Positions 55,098 to 63,102 of a DNA stretch of 64,000 nt are shown piece by piece. This DNA is from Streptomyces xantholiticus. GTDB lineage: Bacteria > Actinomycetota > Actinomycetes > Streptomycetales > Streptomycetaceae. The stretch covers positions 182,847-246,846 of the forward strand of contig NZ_BMWB01000003.1 of the NCBI RefSeq assembly GCF_014651015.1, written 5' to 3'. The translations under genes and the position numbers were made by a program. The notes under the pieces are model-generated. The model did not search any database. It had not been told where the DNA came from and saw only the letters and a program-made list of their open reading frames with translations. Every line of letters begins with the position of its first letter. Positions within the stretch are counted from its first letter, which is position 1.

Positions 55098-55216
55098 AGG
55101 TCATGAGTGACAGCGACGAGGCCCCGGCCCGCTGTCCGGCAACCCTCCGTCCGTGGCGGGGTGCCCCGGGTGAAGACCAGGCCGCAGGCAGCGAGGTCTG
55201 CGGCAAGCGCGGACCC
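55098..55216 (+). ncRNA. SAM riboswitch, SAM-IV type
   Basis: The leader contains the SAM-IV core: GGTCATGAGTG at the 5' end, CAGC/GCTG closing P2, CCGGCAACCCTCC, GGGGTGCCCCGGGTGAAGACC, then the extra stem GCCGCAG/CTGCGGC (P5) and AAGCGCGG. GGTC pairs with GACC to close P1. It should bind S-adenosylmethionine and reduce downstream expression when SAM is plentiful. It lies about 190 nt before a class V aminotransferase gene, with a hairpin and a six-codon ORF in between. Confidence 0.87.
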
Positions 55217-55218
55217 CC

Positions 55219-55238
55219 GCGGCATCGTCGAATGCCGC
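55219..55238 (+). promoter_or_regulatory. Expression-platform hairpin candidate
   Basis: GCGGCAT (55219-55225) pairs with ATGCCGC (55232-55238) directly after the aptamer. A following CCCT (55241-55244) could pair with the AGGG of the short-ORF ribosome-binding site. Confidence 0.45.
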
Positions 55239-55273
55239 GTCCCTGGGGTCCTGGTCCTCAAGGGAGCAGTCTC

Positions 55274-55294
55274 GTGAGCAAGCGAATGCGATAG
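55274..55294 (+). CDS. Six-codon upstream ORF in the SAM leader
   Basis: GTG AGC AAG CGA ATG CGA TAG encodes MSKRMR, with AAGGGAG seven bases upstream, a better ribosome-binding site than many genes here. Its stop overlaps a GGGCG-TCTT-CGCCC stem (55294-55307) followed by CTTCTTC, like a small attenuator. It may be the real target of the riboswitch platform or a translational coupling element. No homologue was checked. Confidence 0.5.
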   Translation: MSKRMR

Positions 55295-55405
55295 GGCGTC
55301 TTCGCCCCTTCTTCAACACCCTCCGCACGGCGCCGCCGTGTGTCGAGGCCATCCCGTATCCGGGTCCTTGAAGCCGATTCGCCTTTCCTGCTGGGAGATA
55401 CCGCC

Positions 55406-56797
55406 ATGTCCGCGTACCCGAACGCCGCCGAGACCGCTGTCACCGACACCGCCGCCGCCCCGGCCCTCTGTGCCCCGCTGCCGGTGCTCGGCCGGGACGT
55501 CACCGTTCCGCTCGTCACCGGCGGCGAAGTCACCTACGCCGCCCTCGACTACGCGGCCAGCGCCCCGGCGCTCCAGCGGGTCTGGGACGACGTCGCCGCG
55601 TACGCCCCGTACTACGGCAGCGTGCACCGTGGCGCCGGGTACCTCTCGCAGCTGTCCACGGACCTGTTCGAGAACAGCCGGACCCAGGTGCACGAGTTCC
55701 TCGGCTGCCGGGAAGGTGACCAGGTCGTCTTCACCCGCTCCACGACCGACTCGCTGGGCCTTCTCGCCGCGGCACTGCCCGCAGGCTGCCAGGTGTTCGT
55801 CTTCGAGACAGAGCACCACGCGTCGCTGCTGCCGTGGCGGGGCTCCCGGGTGACGTACCTGAACGCCCCCCGCACTCCCGGCGACGCCATCCGTACGCTG
55901 GAGCGGGCGCTGGCCGACCGTGACCCCCACGGGCCCGCGCTGGTCTGCGTCACCGGCGCCTCGAACGTCACCGGCGAGCTGTGGCCGGTCAGGGAACTCG
56001 CCGCCGCGGCGCACGCCCACGGCGCCCGTATCGTGCTCGACGCCGCCCAACTGGCGCCCCACCACCCGGTGTCGGTGGAGGAACTGGACGTCGACTGGGT
56101 GGCCTTCTCCGGGCACAAGCTGTACGCGCCGTTCGGTTCCGGGGTGCTCGCCGGACGCGCGGACTGGCTGCGGGAGGCGGAGCCGTACCTCGCGGGCGGT
56201 GGTGCCTCGCGCACGGTCGCCCGGCGGAGCGACGGCGGCGTGGACGTCGAATGGCACACCAGCGCCGCACGGCACGAGGCAGGCTCCCCGAACGTGATCG
56301 GCGTCTACGCGATCGCCTCCGCCTGCAAGGCGCTCACGGAAGCGGGGTTCGACTCGCTGGTCGCCCGTGAGCAGCACCTGATCGCGAAGGTCCGGGAGGG
56401 GCTCGCCGAGGTGCCGGAGGTCAGGGTGCTGTCGCTGTTCGGCGACGACGCCCCCCGGGTCGGTGTGCTCTCCTTCGTCGTGGACGGCTGGAACAGCTCG
56501 CACTTCGCCGCCGCGTTGTCCGCCGAGTACGGCATCGGCGTACGGGACGGACTGTTCTGCGCCCACCCGCTGGTGCGCACCCTGCTGGGCAGCGACCCGC
56601 AGGACGTCGGCGAGTGCGGCGCGCCGGAGGCGGAGCCGGGGGAGAGGTCCCTCAACGCGATCCGCGTCAGCTTCGGCGCGGGGACGCCGGACGAGCACCT
56701 GGAGCGGTTCGTGCGGGCCGTGAAGGAACTGGTCCGCGACGGCGCGCAGTGGAAGTACCGTACGGAGGACGGCCGTTGCGTCCCCGACCGGGGCTGA
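55406..56797 (+). CDS. Class V aminotransferase-fold PLP enzyme (SufS/NifS-like)
   Basis: A 463-residue PLP enzyme. The fold-type-I pattern is clear: TEHHASLLPWR, VTGASNVTGELWPV, DAAQLAPHHP and the PLP lysine in FSGHKLYAPFGSG. A cysteine in GLFCAHPL lies in the C-terminal domain, but the spacing differs from the persulfide loop of SufS, so cysteine desulfurase activity is uncertain; a lyase or isopenicillin-epimerase-like reaction is possible. The ATG at 55406 has GGGAG nine bases upstream. Control by the SAM riboswitch implies a sulfur-amino-acid role. Confidence 0.88.
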   Translation: MSAYPNAAETAVTDTAAAPALCAPLPVLGRDVTVPLVTGGEVTYAALDYAASAPALQRVWDDVAAYAPYYGSVHRGAGYLSQLSTDLFENSRTQVHEFLGCREGDQVVFTRSTTDSLGLLAAALPAGCQVFVFETEHHASLLPWRGSRVTYLNAPRTPGDAIRTLERALADRDPHGPALVCVTGASNVTGELWPVRELAAAAHAHGARIVLDAAQLAPHHPVSVEELDVDWVAFSGHKLYAPFGSGVLAGRADWLREAEPYLAGGGASRTVARRSDGGVDVEWHTSAARHEAGSPNVIGVYAIASACKALTEAGFDSLVAREQHLIAKVREGLAEVPEVRVLSLFGDDAPRVGVLSFVVDGWNSSHFAAALSAEYGIGVRDGLFCAHPLVRTLLGSDPQDVGECGAPEAEPGERSLNAIRVSFGAGTPDEHLERFVRAVKELVRDGAQWKYRTEDGRCVPDRG

Positions 56798-56804
56798 GGG
56801 CGGC

Positions 56805-57273
56805 TCACGCCGTCGGCCGGGTGCAGGGGTTGTAGGCCACAAGGGGTTCGGCCTCGGTGACACGTGGATCGAGGCCGGTGGGTTCGATCCATGCCAGGCG
56901 CTTCAACTCCCGCCCTCCGTGGCCAACTCGACCCCCTCGGTGTCCAGGAGCCGGACGCCGAGGGCCTGAAGCGCGCATACCGCACCGTCCGACGTGCCCA
57001 AGTTGCCGCAGCCGACCAGGATCCTTCGCGCACCGGCGTCCACCCCGGCCCGGATCAGCTCGCCCACCCCGTACCTGGTGGTCACACACGGGTCGCGGCG
57101 GCCCGCAGGCACCAGGGCGAGCCGGGCGACGGCGGCCACCTCGACGACCGCCGCGCCGTCGCCCAGCAGCGCGAAATGCATGTGCACAGGGCTGCCGAGG
57201 GGCCGGTCGCGACGCGCGGCACGAGTCGGCCGCCGGTCGCGGCAGCCGGTGCCTCCGCCGTACCCTCACCGCC
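56805..57273 (-). pseudogene. Glycerate kinase remnant
   Basis: Three consecutive frames match the middle of glycerate kinase. GGEGTAEAPAAATGG lies at the 5' end (from 57273). After a one-base shift near 57230 come ALLGDGAAVVEVAA, TTRYGVGELIRAGVDAG and ILVGCGNLGTSDG. After a second shift near 56935 comes LAWIEPTGLDPR, ending at a stop shortly after YNPC. The first about 45 residues and the large C-terminal part are absent. The longest open piece (56903-57187, 94 residues) might be miscalled as a gene. Confidence 0.8.
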
Positions 57274-57361
57274 GTGTCACACGCGCCTCGCGCAGCAGCG
57301 TAAAGCCGTCCCGTCCCGGCAGGCCGAGGTCCAGCAGCATCAGGGCGAAGCAGCCTCTCAT
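57266..57361 (-). pseudogene. Response-regulator receiver remnant
   Basis: A 31-residue piece containing MLLDLGLPGRDGFTLLREAR, the region around the phosphoacceptor Asp of a receiver domain. The N-terminal part and everything downstream are missing, and it abuts the glycerate kinase remnant, suggesting a deletion that joined two genes. Confidence 0.65.
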
Positions 57362-57490
57362 CCTCGGGGCAGCGCAGGAGGCTCGGATGAGGCGGGCATG
57401 AGGATTTCTTCATCCTGCGGTCCTCGCGGGCGGCGGACCTGAGTGCTCTGCGGCAGCGACCGCCGTGGTCCGGTGACCGGTCCCGGCTCC

Positions 57491-57539
57491 GGCGGCGACC
57501 GGTGGGCCGTCACCGGGGCGGGCGGCGACCGGTGGGCCG
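57491..57539. repeat. Direct 19-bp repeat
   Basis: GGCGGCGACCGGTGGGCCG occurs at 57491-57509 and 57521-57539 with a 30-bp period, in gene-free DNA between the remnants and the AsnC-type gene. Confidence 0.85.
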
Positions 57540-57614
57540 CCGGTCACCGCCTGAGGTGAGCCGGTCCGCCGCCTTCCCCCACAGCCCTTCGGGCATGGGA
57601 GGTACCCCCAGGGG

Positions 57615-57896
57615 CTACGCGTCCAGGCCGATGGCGAACGCGGCCTCCAGGTCGTGCTGGGAGTAGGTGCGGAAGGCGACATGCGTGTCGGTGCCCTCGA
57701 CGCCCGGGATCTTGCTGATGCGGCCGGGGATCACGTCCGCCAGGTCGTCGTGCCGGGCGACACGCACCATGGCGACCAGGTCGTAGGTACCGGTGACGGA
57801 GAAGACCTCGCTGACGCTGTCCAGCGCGGCGATCGACTCGGCGATCTCGGGGATACGGTCCACGCTGGTCTTGATGAGCACGATCGCGGTGATCAT
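57615..57896 (-). CDS. Stand-alone Lrp/AsnC ligand-binding (RAM) domain protein
   Basis: A 93-residue protein consisting only of the RAM effector domain: MITAIVLIKTSVDRIPE, VTGTYDLVAMVRV and a C-terminal acidic helix. It lacks a DNA-binding helix-turn-helix. Such small proteins bind amino acids and may modulate full-length Lrp proteins. Its ATG overlaps the stop of the upstream rhomboid gene (ATGA), so the two are coupled. A short palindromic element at 57583-57612 follows. Confidence 0.9.
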   Translation of the reverse strand: MITAIVLIKTSVDRIPEIAESIAALDSVSEVFSVTGTYDLVAMVRVARHDDLADVIPGRISKIPGVEGTDTHVAFRTYSQHDLEAAFAIGLDA

Positions 57897-58624
57897 GGCT
57901 GGCTTTCTCCCTCGGTCGCTGAAGATGCGTTCACTCTAGTCCCACGCCCGAAGCGGCCCCACGCGTAGACGAAGCCCACCCCGAACCCCACCAGATGCGC
58001 CAGGTAGGCGACGCCAGGACCGCTGTCCGCGCCCCTGGCCGCCAGCCACTGCAGCACGAACCAGAAGATCAGCACCGCCCAGGCGGGGAAGCGCAGCGGC
58101 AGGAAGAAGAGGAAGGGGAAGAGGCTGGTGACCCGGGCCTTCGGGAAGAGGAAGAGGAATGCTCCGAGCACGGCGGAGATCGCCCCGGACGCCCCCACCA
58201 GCGTCTGCTCGGAGTGGGCGTTGACCGCCGCGTAGACGAGCAGCGCGAGATAGCCGGCCCCGATGTAGAAGAGCACGAAATGCAACTGCCCCATCCGCTC
58301 CTCCGCCATCGCGCCGAAGACGAAGAGGAAGAGCATGTTGCCCAGCAGGTGCAGCCAACTGCCGTGCACGAACAGAGCCGTGAGCGGGGTGAGCAGGGCG
58401 GCCAGGGAGTTGCCCATCAGCTCCGCGGGGATCACGCCCCAGCGTTCGAAGTACCCGGCCTGGGCCACGAGCAGCCGGTCGCCGAGGCCGTACGCCGGGT
58501 TCAGGCCCGAGACCGGGCTGATGACGAAGATCGCGCAACAGATGGCGATCAGGCCGTACGTCACCGCCGGCCCCGTCACCGCGTTCCTGACCGCTTTCCT
58601 GGCCGTGCCCCACCGACTGATCAT
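57893..58624 (-). CDS. Rhomboid family intramembrane serine protease
   Basis: A 243-residue protein with about six or seven membrane helices. The catalytic serine is in LVGASGAISAVLG and the histidine in YLAHLVGFGVGF; HLLGNMLFLFVFG supplies the conserved His-Asn motif. It cleaves membrane-embedded substrates. The ATG at 58624 begins just before the first helix; the longer frame to 58969 would overlap the divergent zinc-ribbon gene. It is translationally coupled to the AsnC-type gene. Confidence 0.93.
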   Translation of the reverse strand: MISRWGTARKAVRNAVTGPAVTYGLIAICCAIFVISPVSGLNPAYGLGDRLLVAQAGYFERWGVIPAELMGNSLAALLTPLTALFVHGSWLHLLGNMLFLFVFGAMAEERMGQLHFVLFYIGAGYLALLVYAAVNAHSEQTLVGASGAISAVLGAFLFLFPKARVTSLFPFLFFLPLRFPAWAVLIFWFVLQWLAARGADSGPGVAYLAHLVGFGVGFVYAWGRFGRGTRVNASSATEGESQP

Positions 58625-58775
58625 GGACAGAGGATGGCGTAGCGGGACCGAACGGTACAGAGTGCCTCGCCGCGACACGGGGTACCCGCGAGGCCGTAGG
58701 GTTACAGGCAGTACATCCGCAGTTCGACGGCGCACCGCGGTACCCGCATCCGCATGAGACAAAGAGGACGGCACG

Positions 58776-59018
58776 ATGACGACGGTTCCCTCGCCGACCG
58801 CTGATACCAGGTGGCGCTGCACGCTCTGCGGCAACCTCACACGCTTCGACGTCACCCGCTCCTCCAAGGTCGTCGAGTACGTCCATCTGGACCTGGCCGG
58901 CGAGCCGAGTGTGGAGGAGCGCGAGGTCGTCAGTGAGACCATCGAGTCGGTCCGCTGCCGCTGGTGCAACGCGGTGGACCAGATCGAACTGGTGGACAGG
59001 CCGGGCGCCGGTTCCTGA
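58776..59018 (+). CDS. Small zinc-ribbon protein
   Basis: An 80-residue protein with two CxxC knuckles (CTLCGN at about residues 15-20 and CRWCN near residue 61), the spacing of a rubredoxin-like zinc ribbon. A central Glu/Val-rich segment links them. Function unknown; conserved next to the NYN-domain gene in Streptomyces as far as I recall. AGAGGA lies upstream of the ATG. TAGGGT at 58697-58702 is a possible -10 box. Confidence 0.85.
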   Translation: MTTVPSPTADTRWRCTLCGNLTRFDVTRSSKVVEYVHLDLAGEPSVEEREVVSETIESVRCRWCNAVDQIELVDRPGAGS

Positions 59019-59055
59019 GCGGAGCGGCCCCACGGGTGGTAGGGGTGAACGGATC

Positions 59056-60420
59056 GTGGAGCAGCCTGAGAACGGCGCCGAGCCGGCCGGTGCGGCCGGT
59101 GACGCCGCCGAGGCTCTCGACCGCCCGCTGCCCGAAGGCGTACGGCGACGGGTCGTCGCCCTCGTCTCGGACGCGTTCGGCGGGTTGACGGTCGCCGAAC
59201 TGCCCGCCCAGCTGCGTCAGTACGCCCGTTTCACCCCTTCCCGGCGCGCCAAGTTCGCCGGGAACGCGATGGCCGCCGCGCTGGAGGGGGACCCCCTCTT
59301 CCGTCAGCGCATCGGCGAACGGCTCGGCAAGACGCAGCCCGAGCTGGCCAAGGCGCTCGAGTCCGGATCACCGCCCGCCGCCGTCGATCCCGTGGACGTG
59401 GCGGCGGCGGCCTATGTGCTGCGCCCCGCCGGCTGGGTCAAGATGGTCGCCGCCGCGGGGGAGGAGGCCCAGCGGGCGGACGCCGAGCGGGCCGACGAGG
59501 CGGGCCGGCGTGAGCTGGACCGGTTGCGTGAGGAACTGGCGCAGGCGCGCGGCCAGATCAGGTCGGACACCGAGCGGCTCCGTGCCGAGTTGGACGCCGC
59601 CCGCAAGGAGAGCGAATCGCTCCACCGCAAGCTGCGCAGCGCACAGGCCGACGTCAAGCGCGGCGAGGCGGCGCTGCGCCGCAAGGACGTGGAGCTCGAC
59701 GGCGTCCGCTCCCAGGCCGCCGCCCAGGTGTCGGCCGCCGAGAGCGAGACCCGGCGGCTCAAGGCGCGCCTGGCGGAGGCGGAGGCGGCGGTGGAGGCGG
59801 GCCGCAGGGCCGCCCGCGAGGGCCGTTCCGTCGAGGACATGCGGCTGCGGCTGCTTCTGGACACGGTGCTCGACGCGGCCCAGGGGCTGCGCCGCGAGTT
59901 GGCGCTGCCGCCGGCGGGCATGCATCCGGCCGACATGGTGGACGCCGTGGAGCCCGGCCGTATGTCGCCGAAGGACATCGCGGCACGGGCGCTGTCCGAG
60001 ACGGACCCCGCCCTGCTCGACCAGCTGCTGGCGCTGCCGCAGGCTCATCTGGTCGTCGACGGCTACAACGTCACCAAGACCGGCTATCCGACGATGCCGC
60101 TGGAGAAGCAGCGGCTGCGGCTGCTGGGCGGACTCTCGGTGCTCGCCGCCCGCTCCGGGGCCGAGATCACCTGCGTGTTCGACGGGGCCGAACTGGCCGC
60201 GCCGGTGCTGCTGGCGCCGCCGCGCGGAGTGCGGGTGCTCTTCTCCAAGCCGGGAGTGACGGCGGACGAGCTCATCCGTCAGCTGGTGCGGGCCGAGCCG
60301 GCGGGCAGGCCCGTGGTGGTCGTCTCGACCGACAGGGAAGTGGCCGACGGTGTCGCCAAAGCCGGTGCCAGACCGGTCGCGTCCGCCTTGTTGCTGAAGC
60401 GGCTTTCGCGCGTCTCGTAG
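59056..60420 (+). CDS. NYN (PIN-like) domain protein with central coiled coil
   Basis: A 454-residue protein. An Ala-rich helical N-terminal region (about 1-125) is followed by a long coiled coil (about 135-265, many Arg/Glu/Ala) and a C-terminal YacP-like NYN nuclease domain (about 330-450). The domain has acidic motifs VVDGYNVT, CVFDGAE and VVSTDREV, consistent with a PIN-fold metal site. A role in RNA processing or quality control is likely. The GTG at 59056 is chosen from GGTGA upstream and starts 37 bp after the zinc-ribbon stop, so the two genes may be cotranscribed. Confidence 0.88.
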   Translation: MEQPENGAEPAGAAGDAAEALDRPLPEGVRRRVVALVSDAFGGLTVAELPAQLRQYARFTPSRRAKFAGNAMAAALEGDPLFRQRIGERLGKTQPELAKALESGSPPAAVDPVDVAAAAYVLRPAGWVKMVAAAGEEAQRADAERADEAGRRELDRLREELAQARGQIRSDTERLRAELDAARKESESLHRKLRSAQADVKRGEAALRRKDVELDGVRSQAAAQVSAAESETRRLKARLAEAEAAVEAGRRAAREGRSVEDMRLRLLLDTVLDAAQGLRRELALPPAGMHPADMVDAVEPGRMSPKDIAARALSETDPALLDQLLALPQAHLVVDGYNVTKTGYPTMPLEKQRLRLLGGLSVLAARSGAEITCVFDGAELAAPVLLAPPRGVRVLFSKPGVTADELIRQLVRAEPAGRPVVVVSTDREVADGVAKAGARPVASALLLKRLSRVS

Positions 60421-60753
60421 GCTCCTCGTAACTCTGGCGGCATATGCCCGATTTGAGGTCGTCCCGGACGGAACGTTGCGTCAAGTGGCCATTACTACGC
60501 GTGTGATGAGAGTAAAGAATGACCTCGCCGGGTAAGATTTTTCCCGTGGGGATTTGAACTGATCACAAGAAGGTCACTAAGGTCAGGCCTCGAACCTTCG
60601 CGCGGTTGATCGCCCACCCGGGGTGACAGCGAAGGAACCGCCGAGTTCGTGCAGTTCGACCCCATTTCCCCCAGGGCCCCGATGCGCGGACGCCGGGGAT
60701 CCACGTCCCCCCACTGCCCGGTAGGCGGCTCGAGGAAGAAGGAGCTCGCCTTC
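60421..60753. other. Promoter interval before the first NlpC/P60 gene
   Basis: 333 bp with no gene. The middle (about 60480-60580) is the most AT-rich sequence in this region. It holds a strong promoter at 60554-60583. I see no c-di-AMP riboswitch motif, which controls some Streptomyces cell-wall hydrolase genes. Confidence 0.7.
60554..60583 (+). promoter_or_regulatory. HrdB-type promoter of the first NlpC/P60 gene
   Basis: TTGAAC (60554-60559), 18-bp spacer, TAAGGT (60578-60583). The predicted leader is about 165 nt. Confidence 0.65.
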
Positions 60754-61779
60754 GTGGCGTCCCACCGTCGTCCCAAGCAGCCGAGCCGCACCCGCGTGAC
60801 CGTGCTCACCGCGACCGCCGCAGCCGCCGTCGCCCTGACCGCCCAGACCGCCCAGGCCGAGCCGAAGCCGAGCAAGAGCGAGGTCAAGGAGAAGGTCGAC
60901 AAGCTGTACGAAGAGGCGGAGCACGCCACCGAGAAGTACAACGGGGCCAAGGAGCGGCAGGAGAAGCTCGACGAGCAGATCGACGTGCTGCAGGACAAGG
61001 TCGCCCGCGGGCAGGAGGAGCTCAACACCCTGCGGGACAGCCTGGGTTCGGTCGCGAGCGCCCAGTACCGGACCGGTGGTATCGACCCCTCCGTGCAGCT
61101 CTTCCTCTCCGGCGACCCGGACACCTACCTCGACAAGGCCTCCGCGCTGGACCAGCTCGGCGCCAAGCAGACCGAGGCGATCCAGGAGATCCAGGCCAAA
61201 CAGCGCACCCTCGCGCAGCAGCGCCAGGAGGCCCAGGGCAAGCTGAAGGACCTGGCCGAGACCCGTGAGGAACTCGGCGAGAAGAAGAAGGAAGTCCAGG
61301 GCAAGCTCGCCGCCGCGCAGAAGCTGCTCAACACCCTCACCGCCGCCGAGCGCGCCGCGCTCGCCGAGGACGAGTCACGCGCCACCCGCGCGAGCTCGCG
61401 CGCCGACCTGGGCAACGCCGTCCCCGCATCGCAGCGTGCCGCCGCCGCGTTCTCGGCCGCCCAGTCCAAGATCGGTTCGCCGTACGTCTACGGCGCCTCC
61501 GGCCCGAGCTCCTTCGACTGCTCCGGCCTCACCTCCTGGGCGTACGCGCAGGCCGGTGTCTCCATACCGCGCACCTCGCAGGCACAGGCCAGCTCCGGTA
61601 CGCGCATCTCCTCGCAGAGCCAGCTCCAGCAGGGCGACCTGGTCTTCTTCTACGGCGACCTGCACCACGTCGGCTTCTACGCCGGCAATGGCCAGGTGCT
61701 GCACGCGCCCAAGCCGGGTGCCAGCGTGCGCTACGAGTCGATCAACAACATGCCGTACATGTTCGGTGTGCGCGTCTGA
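60754..61779 (+). CDS. Secreted NlpC/P60 peptidoglycan endopeptidase (first copy)
   Basis: A 341-residue secreted hydrolase. The signal peptide ends near AQA-EP (about residue 37), a long coiled coil fills about residues 40-210, and the catalytic NlpC/P60 domain about 230-341. The catalytic residues are Cys in SSFDCSGL and His in DLHHVGFYAG, followed by NGQVLHAP. The RipA-like layout suggests peptide cleavage in the cell wall during growth or division. The GTG at 60754 has AAGGAG nine bases upstream. A 12-bp hairpin separates it from the second copy. Confidence 0.95.
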   Translation: MASHRRPKQPSRTRVTVLTATAAAAVALTAQTAQAEPKPSKSEVKEKVDKLYEEAEHATEKYNGAKERQEKLDEQIDVLQDKVARGQEELNTLRDSLGSVASAQYRTGGIDPSVQLFLSGDPDTYLDKASALDQLGAKQTEAIQEIQAKQRTLAQQRQEAQGKLKDLAETREELGEKKKEVQGKLAAAQKLLNTLTAAERAALAEDESRATRASSRADLGNAVPASQRAAAAFSAAQSKIGSPYVYGASGPSSFDCSGLTSWAYAQAGVSIPRTSQAQASSGTRISSQSQLQQGDLVFFYGDLHHVGFYAGNGQVLHAPKPGASVRYESINNMPYMFGVRV

Positions 61780-61803
61780 CCCCTGCTTGCGACCCTGATG
61801 GAG

Positions 61804-61835
61804 CGTTCGGGCGGGCTCTCTCACCCGCCCGAACG
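61804..61835 (+). terminator. Terminator between the NlpC/P60 genes
   Basis: CGTTCGGGCGGG (61804-61815) pairs with 61824-61835 over an eight-base loop. Confidence 0.8.
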
Positions 61836-61925
61836 GGGGAATTCCGTCACAACTCGCTGACGCTGCGCCCTGCCGGTGACCTGTGGTCTCCGGCGGGGCG
61901 TCACTTTGTATGCCCGGTCGGGTCT

Positions 61926-61955
61926 TTGGTCACTGCGTGTTCACCCGGCTACTCT
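61926..61955 (+). promoter_or_regulatory. Promoter of the second NlpC/P60 gene
   Basis: TTGGTC (61926-61931), 18-bp spacer, TACTCT (61950-61955), about 50 bp before the GTG start. Confidence 0.6.
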
Positions 61956-62010
61956 CTGCCGCGCACCGAACCCCGGTTACCCGGACGTCCTGCGGAAGGG
62001 AGCGCGGCAC

Positions 62011-63045
62011 GTGGTTTCCCACCGCCGATCCTCACAGCCCGGCCTCACACGGAGTGCTCGCGGCACTGTCCTGTCCGTCGCGGCGGCAACGGCGGCCGCC
62101 GCCCTCGGAGCGGGCGCCGCGCCCGCGGGCGCCGAGCCGGGGACGGGAGCGGAGGCGACACGGGCCAAGGTCGACCGGCTCTACGAGGAGGCCGAGCGTG
62201 CCACGGAGCGGTTCAACGAGGCCGGCGAGCGGGTCGAGCACCTCAAGGACCGGGTGGCACACGCGCAGGACCGGGTCGCCCGCACCCAGGAACGCATCAA
62301 CCGGATGCGCGAGGGGCTCGGGTCCGTGGCCGGTGCGCAGTACCGCTCCGGCGGGATGGACCCGGCGCTCGCCCTGCTGCTCTCGCAGGACCCCGACGGT
62401 TACCTCGAGGCCGCGGCCGGGCTCGACCGCATCAGCGAACTCCACTCCGCAGCGCTGAGCGACCTCCGCCGCGAGCAGCGACACCTCGGCCAGGAACGCG
62501 CGGAGTCCTCGAGGGACCTCGCAGAACTGGAACGCAGCCGGAGCGCCGTGTCCCGCCACAAGAGCACCGTCGAGCGCAAGCTCGGCGAGGCGCGCCGGGT
62601 GCTGGCCGCCCTGCCCGCCGAGGAGCGTGAGGGGTACGGGCGCCCCTCGCGCCCCGGCCGCGGCGCGCTCCCCGAACTCTCCGGCCTCGCCGCGGGCTCC
62701 CCGTACGCGGCGGCCGCGACGACGGCGGCGCGCAGCGCGGTCGGCCGTCCCTATGTCTGGGGTGCCAACGGTCCTTCCGGCTTCGACTGCTCCGGCCTCG
62801 TCCAGTGGTCCTACGCCCAGGCGGGCGTCGGCCTTCCCCGCACCTCCCAGGCCCAGGCGCACGCGGGCCGCCGCGTACCGCTGTCGCAGGCGCGGCCGGG
62901 GGACATCGTGACGTACCGGAGCGATGCCAGCCATGTGGGCATGTACGTGGGGAACGGACAGGTGGTGCATGCTCCGTATCCGGGGGCGTCCGTGCGGTAC
63001 GACCCGGTGGGCATGATGCCGGTGCACGCGGTGACGCGGGTGTAG
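62011..63045 (+). CDS. Secreted NlpC/P60 peptidoglycan endopeptidase (second copy)
   Basis: A 344-residue paralogue of the preceding protein, with the same order: signal peptide (ending near AGA-EP), coiled coil (about 45-205, KVDRLYEEAERATERFNEA) and NlpC/P60 domain (about 235-344). The latter has Cys in SGFDCSGL, His in DASHVGMYVG and NGQVVHAPYPG. The linker before the catalytic domain is more Arg/Gly/Pro-rich than in the first copy. The GTG at 62011 has GGAAGGGAG eight bases upstream. Its own promoter and the intervening terminator suggest independent regulation after duplication. Confidence 0.95.
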   Translation: MVSHRRSSQPGLTRSARGTVLSVAAATAAAALGAGAAPAGAEPGTGAEATRAKVDRLYEEAERATERFNEAGERVEHLKDRVAHAQDRVARTQERINRMREGLGSVAGAQYRSGGMDPALALLLSQDPDGYLEAAAGLDRISELHSAALSDLRREQRHLGQERAESSRDLAELERSRSAVSRHKSTVERKLGEARRVLAALPAEEREGYGRPSRPGRGALPELSGLAAGSPYAAAATTAARSAVGRPYVWGANGPSGFDCSGLVQWSYAQAGVGLPRTSQAQAHAGRRVPLSQARPGDIVTYRSDASHVGMYVGNGQVVHAPYPGASVRYDPVGMMPVHAVTRV

Positions 63046-63102
63046 GCCGCTGCGCGCGGAACGAGCCCGCGCCGCGGTGCCGCGGTTCCGTACCATCGCA
63101 GG

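Noticed and set aside
56903..57187. 94-residue open frame as an intact gene
   Set aside because: Glycerate kinase similarity continues beyond both ends in other frames, so it is a fragment of a pseudogene.
60421..60753. c-di-AMP riboswitch before the NlpC/P60 gene
   Set aside because: The conserved core sequences of that riboswitch are not seen; only promoter-like motifs are present.
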